Positions 54,366-57,016 of a stretch of DNA of 57,016 bases are shown piece after piece. The notes beneath the pieces were generated by a model. That model searched no databases. It was given only the letters and a program-made list of their open reading frames with translations, and was not told the origin of the DNA. Source of the DNA: Candidatus Hodarchaeota archaeon (GTDB lineage Archaea > Asgardarchaeota > Heimdallarchaeia > Hodarchaeales > Hodarchaeaceae). The stretch lies in the NCBI GenBank assembly GCA_016840035.1, contig JAEOTC010000029.1:1-57016 (forward strand), written 5' to 3'. A program made the translations under genes and the position numbers. Position 1 is the stretch's first letter; every line of letters begins with the position of its first letter.

Positions 54366-55309
54366 CTGCGTAGCCTCCTGCCAGTTAAGTCAATAAATAC
54401 ATCTTCCAGTGTATTTGCTCGAACAGAAATATCATACATTTCTACCTTAACAGCATCCATGATTTCCGAGATCCGTCGTAATCCACCGAGTGCATTTAGG
54501 ACTACTCTTTGTTTTCCTAAATTCTTGCCCGAACGAACGAAATCCAAACTTCTTGCCCTTTCAATGATATCTAGTCTCATTTCAGGATTAGAAATTTTGA
54601 ATTCGATATTATCGCCTTCACCAAGTCTCCCTTTCAAGTCTTGAGGAGTACCAGTTGCAATAATTTTTCCATGATCGATTATTGTGAGAGCATCTGAAAG
54701 ATCGTCAGCTTCTTCCATACTATGGGTAGTCAGGATAATTGTGCTATTTCTCTCTTGGAAATTTTTAATGAAATCCCAGACTACACGTCGTGATTGAGGA
54801 TCTAAACCTGCAGTTGGTTCATCGAAGAATAAAAGTTCAGGTTCATGGATAACTGACATAAGGACATTCAATCTTCGCTTCATACCTCCAGAATATGTCT
54901 TGGATAAGGAATCAGCTCGATCTAGTAAATTCATTCGACCTAAGAGTTCATCAGTTCGTTCTTTGTAGACCGTTTTGGGAATTCCGTGCATTTGTGCAAT
55001 AAGATGAATGTTTTCTCTAGCGGTAAGTCGGGGGTAGATAACTAATTCTTGGGGACATACTCCAATGCGCTTCTTGATTTCCTTTCTATCCTTTAGGAGA
55101 TCATATCCGAGAATGGTAGCGTTTCCACTTGTTGGATATAAGATAGTAGATAACATGCGGATAGTGGTAGACTTTCCAGCACCGTTTGGTCCTAATACTC
55201 CAAATAGCGATCCTTTTGGGATTTTAAGATCAATACCATCAACAGCATGAATTTCATCAAAATATTTTTTCAAATTGTGAGTTTCAATTGCATATTCCAA
55301 TTTTTTCAC
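54362..55309 (-). CDS. ABC transporter ATPase (DrrA/CcmA-like)
   Basis: 315 residues: Walker A GPNGAGKST, Q-loop in GVCPQELVIYPRLTAREN, signature YSGGMKRRLNVLMSV, Walker B LLFFDEPTAGLDPQSRR and the switch His in TTHSMEEAD. The extra C-terminal domain (DMRL..RTNTLEDVFIDLTG) is usual for DrrA-type exporters. The only in-frame start is GTG at 55309, since a stop lies 10 codons upstream; no SD lies near it. The leader has a strong SD and a hairpin farther up (see 55319-55380), so translation control is possible. It powers the adjacent ABC-2 permease. Confidence 0.91.
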   Translation of the reverse strand: MKKLEYAIETHNLKKYFDEIHAVDGIDLKIPKGSLFGVLGPNGAGKSTTIRMLSTILYPTSGNATILGYDLLKDRKEIKKRIGVCPQELVIYPRLTARENIHLIAQMHGIPKTVYKERTDELLGRMNLLDRADSLSKTYSGGMKRRLNVLMSVIHEPELLFFDEPTAGLDPQSRRVVWDFIKNFQERNSTIILTTHSMEEADDLSDALTIIDHGKIIATGTPQDLKGRLGEGDNIEFKISNPEMRLDIIERARSLDFVRSGKNLGKQRVVLNALGGLRRISEIMDAVKVEMYDISVRANTLEDVFIDLTGRRLRS

Positions 55310-55318
55310 CGATTGTTT

Positions 55319-55350
55319 TTATTTGGTTATTCACCATTTCAACCAAATAA
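55319..55350 (-). promoter_or_regulatory. Leader hairpin of the ABC exporter operon
   Basis: TTATTTGGTT and AACCAAATAA form perfect 10-bp arms with a 12-bp spacer, 10 bp before the GTG of the ATPase gene. In the transcript this would be a stable hairpin between the upstream SD (55360-55369) and the start codon. It could equally be a protein operator at the DNA level. Confidence 0.55.
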
Positions 55351-55359
55351 CTCTTGAAA

Positions 55360-55380
55360 TCACCTCCTTATAAGATAAGG
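55360..55380 (-). promoter_or_regulatory. Perfect SD and adjacent palindrome upstream of the ABC exporter operon
   Basis: The minus strand has AAGGAGGTGA (55360-55369), a full match to the 16S rRNA tail, yet the start codon is 51 bp away. Its GTG opens an 11-codon frame that ends at TGA within the hairpin region. It overlaps a 15-bp palindrome CCTTATAAGATAAGG (plus strand, 55366-55380; 6-bp arms, 3-bp spacer), a plausible site for the winged-helix regulator encoded at 56222. Confidence 0.5.
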
Positions 55381-55419
55381 CTAGTTTCTGCGGTGCCAAA
55401 TGGCTTGTACGGCAATTCT

Positions 55420-55434
55420 GCTTGTTTTTCAAGC
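55420..55434. promoter_or_regulatory. Inverted repeat in the divergent exporter/membrane-protein region
   Basis: GCTTG-TTTTT-CAAGC is a perfect 5-bp inverted repeat. It is followed by a TATA-like GATTAATAAAG at about 55463-55473, placed about 25 bp before the ATG at 55493, so that gene is probably leaderless. Confidence 0.4.
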
Positions 55435-55492
55435 AACTTTGCACCACAAGCAATGTTTTGGATTAATAAAGTCGACAGCTAAGTAAGAACCT

Positions 55493-56173
55493 ATGAGTGA
55501 AACATCTATCTCGAAAGAGGAAATTAAACAATTACTTTTTTTTATGAACAGAATCAAAGCGTTCGAAAAAACATTCGTTGTCCAAAAAAATACGATGACT
55601 AGATTAATATGGGGACTCCTTTTAGTAGGTGCAGGTATCCTCGATTTTGTGATTAGACAAATGGCCTATCAGGTTGAGAATTCGGAGAATCTTACCCTTG
55701 TACCGTGGATAATTGCGATTTTCTCTGGTTTGATCTTTCAAATTTTTTCTGATCGTCATATTACTAATATATATAGCTGGCAGAAATCTAAGGAAGAAGA
55801 AAATACAGGAACAACGTTTATTTCGCTCGGGTTCATTCTTATTGGAGTGATTATTGTAATGACTAGTACTCCTGATCTTTACTTTCTTACTTTTCCTATT
55901 ATTTGTCTTTTCGTGGGATTTTTAACACTGGTAACTGATAATCGATATTTTAAAGAGAATGAAGAAATATTAAACGTAAAACATCTTTTCTTTATTCCCA
56001 GCGTTTGTGTTATCCTCGCCGTAGTACTGCTCCTTATCTTTATGATTGACAAATCAAACATCGTCTTCAGTAGTGTGATCTTCGGTTGTGGTTTTGGTGG
56101 TAGCTTCAGTTTAATTGCTTTTTGGAATAGAAAGAAGGTCATTATGTATATTGAGCAAACGGATCTCGACTAG
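55493..56173 (+). CDS. Polytopic membrane protein, putative partner of the exporter
   Basis: 226 residues: a soluble N-terminal ~38 residues, then six hydrophobic segments in three pairs (about 40-62, 75-95, 105-125, 128-145, 165-185, 190-212). There is no known motif. It is divergent from the ABC exporter across a palindrome-rich region and precedes a winged-helix regulator by 48 bp, a layout often seen with regulator-sensor-exporter units. The start ATG is probably leaderless. Function unknown. Confidence 0.65.
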   Translation: MSETSISKEEIKQLLFFMNRIKAFEKTFVVQKNTMTRLIWGLLLVGAGILDFVIRQMAYQVENSENLTLVPWIIAIFSGLIFQIFSDRHITNIYSWQKSKEEENTGTTFISLGFILIGVIIVMTSTPDLYFLTFPIICLFVGFLTLVTDNRYFKENEEILNVKHLFFIPSVCVILAVVLLLIFMIDKSNIVFSSVIFGCGFGGSFSLIAFWNRKKVIMYIEQTDLD

Positions 56174-56221
56174 TTCAGCGAAAACATAAAAACTCTAAAG
56201 CTTCCAAATCTTTCGATTGAT

Positions 56222-56557
56222 GTGACACCTGATCTTTCTGAAGAAAACCAACTTAAGACAATTTTAGAGGTGGATAGTGATATCCATAACCCAGCACGAA
56301 TGTCTGTCTTAATGTTCCTCCTTCCCCGAGGTCGGGCAACCTTTACATTGATCCAAAAGTGTCTTGAATTAACTTCGGGTAATCTTTCTTCTCATATAAA
56401 GAAATTACAAGTAAAAGGATATGTCGAAGTCAAAAAAACTTTTATTGATTTAAAACCTACCACTGAAGTCTATATCAGTCCTAAAGGAAGAAATTCCATT
56501 ATTGAATATGCAACAAATCTATCAAACGTGTTCCAAAATATGTTAGACGAGATTTAA
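56222..56557 (+). CDS. Winged-helix transcription regulator (HTH_27-like)
   Basis: 111 residues with a single winged helix: NPARMSVLMFLLP (helix 1), TFTLIQKCLELTSGNLSSHIKKL (helix-turn-helix) and GYVEVKKTFIDLKPTTEVYISPKG (wing), as in short ArsR/MarR-like archaeal regulators of the PF13601 type. A C-terminal helix probably dimerises. GTG start at 56222 with no SD. It lies downstream of the membrane protein gene and may bind the palindromes between it and the ABC exporter. No metal-binding cysteines. Confidence 0.85.
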   Translation: MTPDLSEENQLKTILEVDSDIHNPARMSVLMFLLPRGRATFTLIQKCLELTSGNLSSHIKKLQVKGYVEVKKTFIDLKPTTEVYISPKGRNSIIEYATNLSNVFQNMLDEI

Positions 56558-56566
56558 TGATTTTTC

Positions 56567-56578
56567 GTTTAATTAAAC
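56567..56578 (+). terminator. Palindromic AT-rich element after the regulator gene
   Basis: GTTTAATTAAAC is a perfect 12-bp palindrome 10 bp after the regulator stop, preceded by a T-run (56561-56565). It is a plausible end-of-transcript element for the plus-strand unit. Confidence 0.3.
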
Positions 56579-56637
56579 AACTTTTTGACCTTATAGAGTC
56601 TCGTGAAAACTAAATTCTGCTGGTAGAAATATAAAAA

Positions 56638-56659
56638 GGAATCAAAAATATTTGATTCC
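56638..56659 (-). terminator. Hairpin terminator of the surface-protein gene
   Basis: GGAATCAAA and TTTGATTCC form perfect 9-bp arms around a 4-base loop. On the minus strand the hairpin follows the stop at 56679 and is followed by TTTTTAT, the form of an intrinsic terminator. Confidence 0.6.
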
Positions 56660-56678
56660 GATTTAGTTAATTTGTAGT

Positions 56679-57016
56679 TTAATTACGCTTTCTTCTTCGA
56701 CGATAGATTATACCAGCAAATATAGCAAGTAACCAAGGAAATAGGTCAAAAGAGGTATCATCTTCGGTGGTTTCAGGGATGGTTGTCTGTGTTGTCTCTG
56801 TTGTAGTTTCTTCTGTTGTGGGGTGTGCAACTTCAAATTCTACTACTTTCTCTGCTGAAAATCCTAACTCATCAGTAGCATTAAGAGTTATTTTTACCAA
56901 ATCACCATCATTGAAATTCCCTAATACCTTGGTATAACTAGAATAGTCGTCTACTGCAGGATCAAGTGTGTAAACATCGGGAGTACCTTCATTCACCACA
57001 ACTGATAAATTTACAC
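56679..57016 (-). CDS. Membrane-anchored surface protein, C-terminal fragment
   Basis: The frame stays open to the right edge, so the gene continues beyond the window; an apparent GTG start at 56999 is internal. The visible 112 residues end a beta-rich domain (Ig/cadherin-like: GDLVKITLNATDELGFSAEKVVEFEV, as in Ca-binding or polycystic-kidney-like repeats), followed by a Thr/Glu-rich stalk and a membrane helix (LFPWLLAIFAGIIY) with RRRRKRN. It therefore sits on the outer surface. A hairpin terminator follows the stop. Function unknown. Confidence 0.75.
   Translation of the reverse strand, partial: VNLSVVVNEGTPDVYTLDPAVDDYSSYTKVLGNFNDGDLVKITLNATDELGFSAEKVVEFEVAHPTTEETTTETTQTTIPETTEDDTSFDLFPWLLAIFAGIIYRRRRKRN

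Noticed and set aside
1..57016. CRISPR arrays, tRNA and rRNA genes, insertion sequences
   Set aside because: No regularly spaced repeats, no tRNA arms outside coding sequence, no transposase frame and no terminal repeats were seen.

Overview
The window is an AT-rich, tightly packed stretch of an archaeal chromosome. The archaeal assignment rests on a NurA-HerA-Mre11 repair operon, TATA-like promoters with several short or absent leaders, an Lrp/AsnC regulator, substrate-binding and other exported proteins held by a C-terminal membrane helix followed by basic residues, and a class III aminotransferase/F420-type (LLM) gene set. A longin-like domain on a seven-helix membrane protein and a reductive dehalogenase homologue would suit an Asgard (Heimdallarchaeia-like) genome, but that placement is inference. 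I found no rRNA, tRNA, CRISPR array, transposon or prophage. Many genes start at TTG or GTG, and Shine-Dalgarno (SD) sequences inside the end of the upstream gene often decide the start.

Layout. (1) 1-2793, minus: nurA, herA and the start of mre11 (DNA end resection). (2) 3180-13603: a plus-strand serine hydrolase, then on the minus strand a peptide-binding protein, oppBCDF, an exported beta-lactamase-fold hydrolase and an exported subtilase, which together read as a peptide scavenging unit. (3) 13821: an Lrp-type regulator facing that operon. (4) 14406-28609: a catabolic island built on two divergent operons that share one TATA-like element near 20690. Minus arm: aminotransferase, nitrilase-family amidase, C45 self-cleaving amidase, M20 deacylase, polysaccharide deacetylase, SDR. 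Plus arm: CoA-acylating (methyl)malonate-semialdehyde dehydrogenase, a small helical protein, LLM oxidoreductase, YtcJ-like amidohydrolase, NylC-like P1 hydrolase, then an LVIVD-repeat membrane protein and a convergent DmpA-type beta-aminopeptidase. Together they could release beta- or omega-amino acids from amides and peptides, transaminate them and oxidise the semialdehyde to acyl-CoA. (5) 28690-30938: a cytosolic reductive-dehalogenase homologue and a D-2-hydroxyacid dehydrogenase. (6) 30998-44296: a sugar ABC transporter with two strikingly enlarged permeases, three glycosyltransferases and a GH13 sucrose/glucosylglycerate-phosphorylase relative. (7) 44315-48697: a membrane protein, a four-PAS histidine kinase with an eroded ATPase site, and a seven-helix protein with a longin-like tail. 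(8) 49000-53264: an operon of FGGY sugar kinase, LarA-type nickel-pincer racemase/epimerase and 6-phosphogluconate dehydrogenase, probably a sugar-acid pathway feeding ribulose 5-phosphate. (9) 53422-57016: a DrrAB-type ABC exporter with a small membrane protein, a divergent membrane protein plus winged-helix regulator, and the C-terminus of a surface protein cut by the window edge.

The most notable points are the three self-processing amidases with three different predicted nucleophiles (Cys, Thr, Ser) within about 11 kb, the giant sugar permeases, the LarA-kinase-Gnd operon and the reductive dehalogenase homologue.
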